From positions 36,382-100,381 of the forward strand of contig CAJFGS010000004.1 of the NCBI GenBank assembly GCA_904377855.1: 64,000 nucleotides of DNA. Direction: 5' to 3'. Each line of letters opens with the position of its first letter. The stretch's first letter is position 1. A program made the translations under genes and the position numbers. Positions 1 to 7,335 of this stretch are shown piece by piece. The stretch is from Candidatus Avimonas merdigallinarum (GTDB lineage: Bacteria > Bacillota > Clostridia > Oscillospirales > Acutalibacteraceae). The notes beneath the pieces were generated by a model. The model did not search any database. It had not been told where the DNA came from and worked only from the letters and a program-made list of their open reading frames with translations.

Positions 1-21
1 TATAGCCGGGCGGCCTTTTGC

Positions 22-53
22 AAAAAAGGAGGAAGGGCCTGCGCCCTTCCTCC
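22..53 (-). terminator. Rho-independent terminator of the SH3 lipoprotein gene
   Basis: Read on the minus strand, an 11-bp perfect stem (GGAGGAAGGGC / GCCCTTCCTCC) with a 4-nt loop is followed by a run of six T. It begins a few bases past the stop codon of the lipoprotein gene. Confidence 0.85.
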
Positions 54-65
54 GGCGGGATGCCT

Positions 66-557
66 TTATTGCGCGGCCGGGGCGGGAGTTACCGCCGTCG
101 TGGTCGCGGTGGTGGGCGGCGCCGCCGTGGTGTTCACCACCGTCGCGGAAATATACTGCGCGTTCACATACCCCACGCCGTCTTCGCTGCCGGTAAACTT
201 GATTTTATACCAGTCCCCTTCCTTGCCGAGGATGGTGACCTGTTCGCCCACATGCAGCCCGCCGATGGCGTAGTATTCGGTGCCGGGGCCGGTGCGGATA
301 TTCACCGAATCGGTGGACCAGCCGGTGGTGATGTCCCCCGGCGCGGCCGCCAGGGTGGTGGTCGTCTGGACGGTGGTCGTGGTCTGGGCGGTGGTGGTCG
401 TGGTGGTTTCCGGGGTGGTTTCTCCCCCGGCGCCGGTACCCGAGTTTTCGCCGGCGCCGCCGTTTGTACAGCCCGCCGCCGACAGAACGGCTGCGGCGGC
501 CAAGGCCGCCAGCCCCAGCCGGAGCAGTATATGGGAAGAAGGACGGCCGTTTTTCAT
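66..557 (-). CDS. SH3-domain lipoprotein
   Basis: A 163-residue exported protein. The N-terminus is a lipoprotein signal: basic start, hydrophobic stretch, then AAGC with Cys30 as the predicted lipidation site. A long Thr-rich spacer follows (about residues 45-70), then a bacterial SH3 domain (SH3_3 type, about residues 75-135, with VNIRTGPGTEYY and GWDWYKI-like core residues), then a second Thr/Ala/Pro-rich tail. Such domains bind peptidoglycan or partner proteins outside the cell, so a cell-wall-associated role is likely, but the ligand cannot be told. The ATG at 557 is preceded by AGGAG at good spacing, which rules out the much longer upstream reading. It is transcribed divergently from apbE. 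The repeated Thr codons make the linker prone to length change. Confidence 0.8.
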   Translation of the reverse strand: MKNGRPSSHILLRLGLAALAAAAVLSAAGCTNGGAGENSGTGAGGETTPETTTTTTAQTTTTVQTTTTLAAAPGDITTGWSTDSVNIRTGPGTEYYAIGGLHVGEQVTILGKEGDWYKIKFTGSEDGVGYVNAQYISATVVNTTAAPPTTATTTAVTPAPAAQ

Positions 558-601
558 GTCAATCAACTCCTGAACATAGTCTGAAAGCATAGAACGGGAG
601 T

Positions 602-629
602 ATTTTACCACATTTCGGTACAGAATAAA
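602..629 (-). promoter_or_regulatory. Candidate promoter for the SH3 lipoprotein
   Basis: On the minus strand TAAAAT (602-607) has an upstream TG making an extended -10. A TTTATT-like -35 lies 16 bases further up. It points at the start at 557. Confidence 0.45.
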
Positions 630-735
630 AGCCGGATTCGAAAAAATTAAGGCAGATCGGCAAAATCGCCGTTTCCCGAGCGTTTTCTGCCGGGATTTGC
701 GCGGCGGAAAGGGCGGAAGAAAGGGCGGTGGAACG

Positions 736-1821
736 ATGAAAAAATCCGAGCGGCTGGTTGTCCGGGCGGGGGCAGGGGCGCTCGCGGCGGCCGCGCTTCT
801 GCTTTGCGCCGGCTGCCGGGAAGAGGAGCCCCCCGCCCTCCAGCGGTACCAGACCGCGTTTGTAGGCTCTATGGACACGGTGGTGCGCTTTACCGCCTAC
901 TGCGCCGACAGCGCGGCTTTCGACCGCGCCTGCCAGCTGGTGGAGGACGAACTGGAGCGGGCGGACGCGCGGTATAATATCTACCGCCCGGACAGCGAAC
1001 TCGCCCACGTCAACGCCGCGGCGGGGGAAGGCCCCGTCCCGGTGGATCCCGCCCTGGCCGGAGCGATTGAGACCTGCCGGGCCCTCCAGGAAAAGACGGC
1101 GGCGGTGAATATCGCGATGGGGAGCGCCCTCTCCCTGTGGCATACGGCGCGGGAGGAGGGCGTCCCGCCCGAAGAGGCCGCCATCCAGGAAGCGATGCGG
1201 CACACCTCCATGGAAGCGGTCAAGGTGTCCGCGCAGGGGGAGGAGGCGACGGTGGAGCTGGCCGACCCGGCGATGTCCCTGGACATGGGGTGCGTGGCCA
1301 AGGGCCTGGCGGCGCAGGATATCGCCGACCGGCTCAGGGAAAGCGGGGTGACCTGCTTCCTGCTCGACTGCGGCACCAGCACCCTGGTGTGCGCCGGCTC
1401 GCCGCCCGACCGGACGGGATGGATCATCGGGGTAAGCAACCCGGACGCCTCCCTCAACCTGTCGGGCCGGGAGGACCCGCCCGACACCCTGGGCCGAATC
1501 CTGGTGCAGGACGGCTGCGTCGGCACCAGCGGGGACTATCAAAAATATTTTGTCAAAGACGGGATATCCTATTCCCATATTCTCGACGCGGCGACCGGCC
1601 AGCCCGCCGCCTATGTGCGGGCGGTCACCGTCCTCGCGCCGGACGCGGGGCTGGCGGACTTTTATTCCACGGCGCTCTTCGCCCAGCCGTATGAACAGGC
1701 GCGGCAGCTGGCGGAGGACACGCCGGGGCTGGAAGCGCTGTGGGTGTTCCGGGACGGCAGCATGGAGGCGACGTCCGGCTTCGCCTTCTATGCGCAGGCG
1801 GACGCCGGCGGGGACGGATAA
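736..1821 (+). CDS. apbE: FAD:protein FMN transferase (ApbE), lipoprotein
   Basis: Transfers FMN from FAD onto Thr/Ser of extracytosolic flavoproteins such as RnfG and RnfD. The 361-residue protein opens with a lipoprotein signal ending LCAGC (Cys27). ApbE features are visible in order: SELAHVNA near residue 90, MGSALSLWH near 130, LDMGCVAKGLAAQD near 195, and the C-terminal GTSGDYQKYF and HILDAATGQP segments that bind FAD and metal. The start at 736 begins the signal peptide; the upstream extension has no signal character. It is the first gene of the redox cluster, about 400 bp upstream of rnfC with a tandem repeat between, so it very likely flavinylates the RnfD and RnfG products next door. 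Confidence 0.93.
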   Translation: MKKSERLVVRAGAGALAAAALLLCAGCREEEPPALQRYQTAFVGSMDTVVRFTAYCADSAAFDRACQLVEDELERADARYNIYRPDSELAHVNAAAGEGPVPVDPALAGAIETCRALQEKTAAVNIAMGSALSLWHTAREEGVPPEEAAIQEAMRHTSMEAVKVSAQGEEATVELADPAMSLDMGCVAKGLAAQDIADRLRESGVTCFLLDCGTSTLVCAGSPPDRTGWIIGVSNPDASLNLSGREDPPDTLGRILVQDGCVGTSGDYQKYFVKDGISYSHILDAATGQPAAYVRAVTVLAPDAGLADFYSTALFAQPYEQARQLAEDTPGLEALWVFRDGSMEATSGFAFYAQADAGGDG

Positions 1822-1827
1822 CCGCCT

Positions 1828-1998
1828 CGGCAGCGGGAGGGAATCCCCGGCGGCAATGGCAAAATCCCGCGCATGATTCGCGCACGGTGTATACGATTCG
1901 ACAAAAAGACCGATTATATAACGCGGAGTTTATGACAATGCTTTTTTTCAGGGCTTCACCCGGAAAGGAGGCGGGAAAGGATGGAGGAATATGCCGCC
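1828..1998. repeat. Tandem intergenic repeat, copy 1
   Basis: An imperfect ~170-bp unit whose second copy begins 237 bp downstream. Shared blocks include CGGCAGCGGGAGGGAA, GGCAAAATCCCGCGCATGAT, GATTATATAACGC and ACCCGGAAAGGAGGCGGG, ending ATGGAGGAATATGCCGC. No convincing open reading frame explains it; any coding in it is only the by-product of a repeated sequence. Confidence 0.85.
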
Positions 1999-2064
1999 GC
2001 CCGCGGGGCTCCCCCGGGCTGGTATGCCGGCCGCCCGCCTTCCCTCGGCGGTGTCGGCCCAGCC

Positions 2065-2238
2065 CGGCAGCGGGAGGGAATTCCTGCCGGCGATGGCAAA
2101 ATCCCGCGCATGATTCGCGCACAGCGTATACGATTCGACAAAAACACTGATTATATAACGCAGAGTTTATGGCAATGCCTTCTTTTTCGGGGAGTTCACC
2201 CGGAAAGGAGGCGGGAAAGGATGGAGGAATATGCCGCT
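2065..2238. repeat. Tandem intergenic repeat, copy 2, overlapping the rnfC start
   Basis: Second copy of the unit at 1828-1998, offset 237 bp at its start and 240 bp at its end because of small indels. Its last bases supply the Shine-Dalgarno sequence and the first codons of rnfC (ATG at 2231), so one copy is fused to the translation start of the operon. Confidence 0.85.
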
Positions 2239-3538
2239 GCCTTTTCGGGGAGGTGTGGTGTTCGGCCACACGGTGGAGCACAAGGAGACCTCCCAAAGCA
2301 AGATACAACCCTTTACACCCGCCCAGCTGGTGCTTTTAATGCGGCAGGGCTTCGGCGCTCCGTGCGTGCCGACGGTGCGGCCGGGCGACCGGGTGCTGGC
2401 CGGCCAGGTGGTCGGGGCCCCGCCGGCAGGGGAAGGGGGACGGCCGGCTTTCGCCGCCCCCGTACACTGCGGGGTGTCCGGCACGGTCCGGGCGGTGGAG
2501 CCGCGCCCTTCGGCCGAAGGGGAAACCCTCGCCGTGGTGGTGGACAGCGACGGGAAAGGGGAAGCCGCCCCCCCGCTTGCGCATGAACCCGGGCGGGACG
2601 GGCTCCGCTCCCTGATGCAGGAAGCCGGGCTGACCGGCATGGGCGGCGCGGGCTTTCCTACCTATTTAAAATATGCGACCAACAAGCCGATCCGGTATGT
2701 GCTGGTCAACGGCGCGGAGTGCGAGCCGTATCTGACCTGCGATCACCGCCTGATGGTGGAGCAGCCTCAGCGGGTGATCGCCGGGGCGAAGGCGCTCCGG
2801 CAGGCGGCGGGGGAAGCGCAGGTCATGATCTGCGTGGAAGGGAACAAGCCGGACGCCATCGCCCTGCTGGAGGACGCCTGCCGCGGGGAGGAAGCGGTTT
2901 CGGTCGTCCGCCTGCCCGCCAAGTACCCGCAGGGGGGCGAACGGCAGCTGATCAAAGCGGTCCTCGGCCGGGAGGTGCCTGCCGGCGGCCTCCCCGCCGA
3001 CTGCGGCGTGCTGGTCACCAATGTGGGGACGGCGGCAGCGCTGGCGGACGCCGTGCAGGGCCGCCCGCTGACCCATCGGGTGGTGACGGTGGCCGGCCGG
3101 GTGAAGCGGCCCGCCAACCTGTACGTCCCGATCGGCACCCGGCTTTCGGAACTGCTGGAATACTGCGGCGGGGCAGTCGGGGAGACGCGGTATTTATGGA
3201 TTGCCGGCGGGCCGATGACCGGTGCGGCGCTCCCCTCCCTCGAGGTGCCGGTGATCAAGGGGACGACCGGGCTGGTGGTGCTCGACCGGCCGGAAAACCG
3301 GGAGAGCAACTGCATCCGCTGCGGCGGCTGCGCGCGGGTATGCCCTTCCTCCCTCCTCCCCTTCGCCATCGACGCGGCGGTGATTTCCGGCGATATGGCG
3401 GCCTGCGTCGCCTATCGGGCGGATCAGTGCATTTCCTGCGGATGCTGCTCCTACATCTGCCCGGCCAAGCGCCATCTGGCGCACCGGGTGACCATGGCGC
3501 GTTCCGCTTTCCGGGAAAACCGGATAAAGCCCGCCTGA
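2231..3538 (+). CDS. rnfC: Rnf electron transport complex subunit C
   Basis: Cytosolic, NADH-facing subunit of an Rnf-type complex, 435 residues, the normal length. Near the N-terminus are FRGGV and VEHKE, typical of RnfC. The NuoF-like nucleotide/FMN fold shows GMGGAGFPTY (about residue 136) and VNGAECEPYL. Two [4Fe-4S] motifs follow: C361-C364-C367-C371 and C400-C403-C406-C410. The ATG at 2231 keeps the conserved FRGG segment; its GGAGG lies only three bases away, unusually tight, and comes from the upstream repeat. rnfD, rnfG and a fused rnfE/A-like gene follow, but no rnfB. Confidence 0.93.
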   Translation: MPLPFRGGVVFGHTVEHKETSQSKIQPFTPAQLVLLMRQGFGAPCVPTVRPGDRVLAGQVVGAPPAGEGGRPAFAAPVHCGVSGTVRAVEPRPSAEGETLAVVVDSDGKGEAAPPLAHEPGRDGLRSLMQEAGLTGMGGAGFPTYLKYATNKPIRYVLVNGAECEPYLTCDHRLMVEQPQRVIAGAKALRQAAGEAQVMICVEGNKPDAIALLEDACRGEEAVSVVRLPAKYPQGGERQLIKAVLGREVPAGGLPADCGVLVTNVGTAAALADAVQGRPLTHRVVTVAGRVKRPANLYVPIGTRLSELLEYCGGAVGETRYLWIAGGPMTGAALPSLEVPVIKGTTGLVVLDRPENRESNCIRCGGCARVCPSSLLPFAIDAAVISGDMAACVAYRADQCISCGCCSYICPAKRHLAHRVTMARSAFRENRIKPA

Positions 3539-3596
3539 AGCGGGCGAACGAAAAACCGGGCCGCTGTACGGCGGCTGGGAAAGGGGGAAACCTTCC

Positions 3597-4547
3597 TTGG
3601 AGAGTAAGCAAAACCTGGCGCTTTCCGCGCCGCATATCCGCCGCCCGCGGGATACGCGGGGAATCATGCGGGATGTCTGCATCGGGCTGACCCCGCTGGT
3701 CGTCTCCGCCCTCTGGTTTTTCCGTCTGAAGGCGCTGTGGCTGCTGCTGGTGACGACGGCGGCCTGCGCGCTGACCGAATGGATCTGCCTCAAGCTCCGG
3801 CGGGACGGGTCGGCGTTCGACGGCAGCGCGGTGGTGACCGGCCTGCTGCTGGCCCTTTCGCTGCCGGCAGGGACCAACCTGTTCGCCGCAGCGGGGGCGG
3901 GGATTTTCGCGATTGCGGTGGTCAAGCAGCTTCTGGGCGGCATCGGGCACAATATCCTCAACCCCGCGATGGCCGGGCGCGCGATGCTCATGGCGGCCTG
4001 GCCGACCTCCCTGAGCGGGTACGAACGGGCGGACGCCGCCACCTCCGCCACCCCGCTGTCCATGACCGGAGACGAGAGCCTCTGGCCGATGCTGTGGGGG
4101 CGGGAGAACGGCAGCATCGGGGAAACGTCCGCGCTGCTTATCCTGCTCGGGGGGGCGTACCTGCTCTGCACCGGGTGCATCCGCCTTCGGGTCCCGGTGA
4201 CCTGCCTGTGGAGCTTTGCGCTGTTCATATGGATTTTCGGCGGCGATACCCTGTTTACGGGGGATGCGGCGGCGCAGCTCCTTTCGGGGGGGCTGATGCT
4301 GGGGGCCTTTTTCATGGTGACCGATTTCACCGGAAAGCCCACCACCTTTGCCGGTGAACTGATTTTTGCGGGCGGCGTAGGGATTTTGACCGCCGTCCTC
4401 CGCCTCTGGGGGCCGTACCCGGAGGGGATGTGCTTTGCCATCCTGCTTATGAACCTGGCCACCCCGCTGATTGAGTATCTTACCCGCCCGCCGGTGTACG
4501 GCACCCGCCCCTCCCGGGCGACGGCGCCCGATCCGGCCAGGCGGTAA
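3597..4547 (+). CDS. rnfD: Rnf complex subunit D (flavinylated membrane subunit)
   Basis: Integral membrane subunit, 316 residues with about nine to ten hydrophobic segments, normal for the NqrB/RnfD family. The flavinylation site appears as D-A-A-T-S-A-T-P-L, with Thr152 the predicted FMN-bearing residue; the usual motif is SGATPL, so the glycine is replaced by serine. Further RnfD landmarks are IGHNILNPAMAGRAML and FFMVTDFTGKPTT. Translation starts at TTG 3597, behind an AGGGGGAAA ribosome site; no ATG is in a suitable place. It lies 58 bp after rnfC in the same operon. Confidence 0.93.
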   Translation: MESKQNLALSAPHIRRPRDTRGIMRDVCIGLTPLVVSALWFFRLKALWLLLVTTAACALTEWICLKLRRDGSAFDGSAVVTGLLLALSLPAGTNLFAAAGAGIFAIAVVKQLLGGIGHNILNPAMAGRAMLMAAWPTSLSGYERADAATSATPLSMTGDESLWPMLWGRENGSIGETSALLILLGGAYLLCTGCIRLRVPVTCLWSFALFIWIFGGDTLFTGDAAAQLLSGGLMLGAFFMVTDFTGKPTTFAGELIFAGGVGILTAVLRLWGPYPEGMCFAILLMNLATPLIEYLTRPPVYGTRPSRATAPDPARR

Positions 4548-4623
4548 GCCCTGAAAATGTGGAGGCCGGGAAAAGCGTTCCGGGCGTCCGCCCGTTTGAG
4601 AGGAAAGGAAGGAGAGGATTCGG

Positions 4624-6012
4624 ATGAAACAATGGATAAAATCGCTGCTCAGCCTGCTGGCGGTGGCGGCGGTTTCGGTGGCCCTGCTGTTCGGCATGGA
4701 CGCGGTGACCCGCACCGTGATTGAGCGGCAGGAGCTGGAGACGGTAAAGCAGGCGTTTTCCGGCGTAATTTCGGGGGATCGATGGGAGGCGGTGGATACC
4801 GGCGGCAAGGCCGATATCCAGGCCGCCTACCGCGTGCTGGACGGGGACGGCACCCTGCTGGGGTACGCTATCACCACGCTGGTGCAGGGATACGGCGGGG
4901 AGATGCAGGTGCACACCGCCCTTTCCCCCGACGCCTCCCGCTTCCTCGGTTTGCGGGTGGGCGAGAATAAGGAAACGCAGGGATACGGCTCCCGCGTGAC
5001 CGAGGAGGCCTTTTACAGCCAGTTCAATTCCCTCGCGGCCCCCGCGTCCCTGGACGGCTACACCGGCATGGACGGGACGGGGAACGGCGGCGCCTCCTCG
5101 CCTTCCGCGCAGGAGATGAAGGACGGCAGCTACCGGGCGGAGCAGGCGTCCTACGTCGATGGATATCAATATTTTGTGGAGATCACCGTGCAGGACGGCC
5201 GGATAACGGCGGTGAACTGGGATGCGCGCAAGGAAGGGGCCGACACCACCAAGAAGGCGGAGTCGGAGGCGGGCAATTACGTCATGACCGAGGACGGGCT
5301 GCTCTGGCACGAGCAGGCCAAGGTGATGGAGGACGCGCTGATCGAGGCGCAGGACCCCGCCAGCCTGGTATACGACGCGGACACTGGAAAGACCGACGCG
5401 TACACCGGGGTGTCGGTGGGTGTGAGTGACTTTGTCGAGCTTGCAAAGCAGGCGGTGGAGCAGGCGAAGGCGGGGACGGCGAATACCCCGCTTTGGAAGG
5501 ACGGCAGCTACCGGGCGGAGCAGGCGTCCTACGTTGATGGATATCAATATTTTGTAGAGATCACCGTGCAGGACGGCCGGATAACGGCGGTGAACTGGGA
5601 TGCGCGCAAGGAGGGGGCCGACACCACCAAGAAGGCGGAATCCGAGGCGGGCAATTACGTCATGACCGAGGACGGGCTGCTCTGGCACGAGCAGGCCAAG
5701 GTGATGGAGGACGCGCTGACCGAGGCGCAGGACCCCGCCAGCCTGGTATATGACGCGGATACCGGTAAGACCGACGCGTACACGGGAGTGTCGGTGGGCG
5801 TTTCGGAGTTTGTGAAGCTGGCGTCGGAGGCGCTGGAGACGGCCGGCGCTTCCGAATCGGGGAATGAGGCCGGGGACAGCGTGGAAAACGCGGCGACCGG
5901 CAGCGGGGAGGTAGACGGCGTGACCGGCGCGACGACTTCCTCCAAAGCGGTGGTGAAGGCCGCCAACCGCGCGTACGAATTCGCGGCGGGCCTCGCCCGG
6001 GAGAACGGGTAG
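4624..6012 (+). CDS. rnfG: RnfG-type FMN-binding protein with two inserted repeat domains
   Basis: RnfG normally has about 200 residues: one N-terminal membrane anchor and a periplasmic-side domain with FMN bound to Thr of SGAT. Here the protein has 462. Residues 1-160 give the anchor (about 9-27) and the first half of the domain (GYGGEMQVHTAL, TQGYGSRVTEEAF). The C-terminus carries the canonical site T434-G-A-T437 followed by TSSKAV. Between them lie two nearly identical 126-residue units starting near residues 166 and 292 (YRAEQASYVDGYQYFVEI, VQDGRITAVNW). Each resembles a small FMN-binding domain with TGVS (S264, S390) where TGAT would be. A strong AGGAAAGGAAGGAGA ribosome site precedes the ATG. 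It could carry one to three flavins. Confidence 0.88.
   Translation: MKQWIKSLLSLLAVAAVSVALLFGMDAVTRTVIERQELETVKQAFSGVISGDRWEAVDTGGKADIQAAYRVLDGDGTLLGYAITTLVQGYGGEMQVHTALSPDASRFLGLRVGENKETQGYGSRVTEEAFYSQFNSLAAPASLDGYTGMDGTGNGGASSPSAQEMKDGSYRAEQASYVDGYQYFVEITVQDGRITAVNWDARKEGADTTKKAESEAGNYVMTEDGLLWHEQAKVMEDALIEAQDPASLVYDADTGKTDAYTGVSVGVSDFVELAKQAVEQAKAGTANTPLWKDGSYRAEQASYVDGYQYFVEITVQDGRITAVNWDARKEGADTTKKAESEAGNYVMTEDGLLWHEQAKVMEDALTEAQDPASLVYDADTGKTDAYTGVSVGVSEFVKLASEALETAGASESGNEAGDSVENAATGSGEVDGVTGATTSSKAVVKAANRAYEFAAGLARENG
5121..5442 (+). repeat. Intragenic repeat unit 1 of rnfG
   Basis: The DNA from 5121 recurs from 5499, exactly 378 bp (126 codons) later, with only scattered base changes, mostly silent. 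The near-identity at DNA level points to a recent duplication or to continuing gene conversion. Confidence 0.9.
5499..5820 (+). repeat. Intragenic repeat unit 2 of rnfG
   Basis: Second copy of the 378-bp unit at 5121. It keeps the reading frame, so copy number could change by recombination without breaking the gene. Confidence 0.9.
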
Positions 6013-6013
6013 G

Positions 6014-7054
6014 ATGGCCCCGGTCAAACGGCGGCCGTCGGTGGACGGCGCGGCGGTGTTCCTCTGCCTGCTGGCGGCGGGATGCGGATCCCTGACCGCC
6101 GCGCTGCTCGCAATTGCCGGCGGCGCGCTACTCCTGATGCTCAATCTTTTGATGCTGCTTGTTTTCCGGCCCCTTTCCGGCCGGGCGCGGTCGGCCGCGT
6201 CCCTGTTTTTCGCCGCGGCGCTGTACACCGCGCTGCGCCTGGCGCTTTCCGCCTACCGCCCCGACTGGCTGGCCGCGGCGGGCCCGGAGGGGCTTGCGGC
6301 GGCGGCAGCGCTGTTCAGCGCGCCGGCTGCCCTCTCTTTGCGGGAGAAGCCGCCGGTCTCCGGGAAGCGGCTGGCGCTTTGCGCGGCCGCCCTGCTGGCA
6401 ATCGGCGGGGTGCGGGAACTGCTGTCGGCCGGCTCGCTTGCCGGGGTGCGGCTCCTGCCGGGCGGATTCCCGGTTTCCGATTCCTTTGCCTTCGGCGCGG
6501 CCGGGGTCATCACGGCGGCCCTGCTGCTGGCCCTGTTCCGGATCCGGGGGCAGGGGAAGCTGAACGGGTACCGGGTATCCGAAGGGCTGGTTTACGCGGC
6601 CTGCGCGGCAGGGCTGACCGCGGCGGCGGGCGCGCTGTTCGCCCCGCTGACCCGCCTGTTCCCCCTGCCCGGGCTGTGGAACCCCTTCCTGGCGGCGGCC
6701 CTGGCCGGCCTGCTGGCCCTGGCCGCGGGCGCCCTGTTCCGGGAAAAGCCGAACGAGGCGCCGGTGAAGGAGGTTTTCCGCGCCGTATTCTCGGACGGCA
6801 CCCTGCCTGCGCTCGCAGCGCTGGCCGTCCTCGCGGCCGACCGGAAGATGGCCGGGGCTCCGGCGCTTCCCCTGTTCGGCGGGACGGTGGCGGCGGGGCT
6901 CGTCCTGGGCCTTGCCTGCGCGCTGGTCGCCGCAGCCACCCCGCGGCTGGATACGTCGGGCAACCCGCATCTCCCGGCCTCCTTCCGCCCGCTGCCGGTA
7001 TGGCTGGCGGCGGCCGGGATGGCGATGCTCGCCCTGTCGGTGCTGCCGGTGTAA
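6014..7054 (+). CDS. Fused RnfE/RnfA-like membrane protein
   Basis: A 346-residue, very Ala/Leu-rich membrane protein with about ten to twelve hydrophobic segments, starting one base after the rnfG stop. RnfE and RnfA are homologous six-helix subunits of about 200 residues that normally follow rnfG as separate genes. In the first half GGVRELLSAGSLAG (about 130-145) matches the RnfE signature IREllGsGtl. At the C-terminus LDTSGNPHLPASFRPLP plus the last helix (from about residue 311) resembles the RnfA/RnfE ending. Cysteines lie in the first helix of each half (C18/C24, and one near residue 200), where the family holds its iron-sulfur ligands. I infer a fused, diverged RnfE-A. The alternative is an unrelated membrane subunit. 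Confidence 0.6.
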   Translation: MAPVKRRPSVDGAAVFLCLLAAGCGSLTAALLAIAGGALLLMLNLLMLLVFRPLSGRARSAASLFFAAALYTALRLALSAYRPDWLAAAGPEGLAAAAALFSAPAALSLREKPPVSGKRLALCAAALLAIGGVRELLSAGSLAGVRLLPGGFPVSDSFAFGAAGVITAALLLALFRIRGQGKLNGYRVSEGLVYAACAAGLTAAAGALFAPLTRLFPLPGLWNPFLAAALAGLLALAAGALFREKPNEAPVKEVFRAVFSDGTLPALAALAVLAADRKMAGAPALPLFGGTVAAGLVLGLACALVAAATPRLDTSGNPHLPASFRPLPVWLAAAGMAMLALSVLPV

Positions 7055-7105
7055 ACGGCCTGTTGCTCAAGGAAAATCGGTGCTGTGGCCGTTTGAGTGA
7101 AAAAG

Positions 7106-7128
7106 TGCCCCCGGTTCTGCCGGGGGCA
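7106..7128 (+). terminator. Possible hairpin after the Rnf operon
   Basis: GCCCCCGG / CCGGGGGC with a 5-base loop lies about 50 bp after the operon, preceded by a second inverted repeat (AAACGGCC at 7053, GGCCGTTT at 7087). There is no T run, so termination here is uncertain. Confidence 0.35.
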
Positions 7129-7289
7129 AGAAGCTTTCGCAGAAAGGAACCTGTTGACGCAGAGCAGCCAAAGGGTTTGACGGCTGCACTGCTGAGGAAC
7201 GTCAGGATTTTTTCGGCGTGGAGGGAACCAAAGGATTCCTGCACGCCGGCGGGAACTGTACACACAGGGGCGGTCCCCCGATTAACGGA

Positions 7290-7335
7290 TAAAAAGGAAG
7301 AAGGGCGGGGATTATTCCCGTCCTTCTTCCTTTTT
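7290..7335 (-). terminator. Terminator overlapping the MFS stop codon
   Basis: An A/T-flanked stem (about 18 bp, one mismatch) has arms AAAAAGGAAGAAGGGCGGG and its complement around a 7-base loop. On the minus strand the loop contains the TAA stop of the MFS gene, so its last codons are half of the terminator stem. The symmetric T/A ends would let it work in both directions. Confidence 0.85.

Noticed and set aside
559..1578. Long minus-strand frame opposite apbE
   Set aside because: Arg/His/Gly-rich translation with no family match; a shadow of apbE in GC-rich DNA.
1625..2308. Frames on both strands through the tandem repeat giving internally duplicated proteins
   Set aside because: The duplication is in the DNA and all frames repeat with it. 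No protein family, and codon changes between copies are not biased to third positions.
4480..6228. 582-codon minus-strand frame with repeated protein segments
   Set aside because: It is antisense to rnfG and repeats only because rnfG does.
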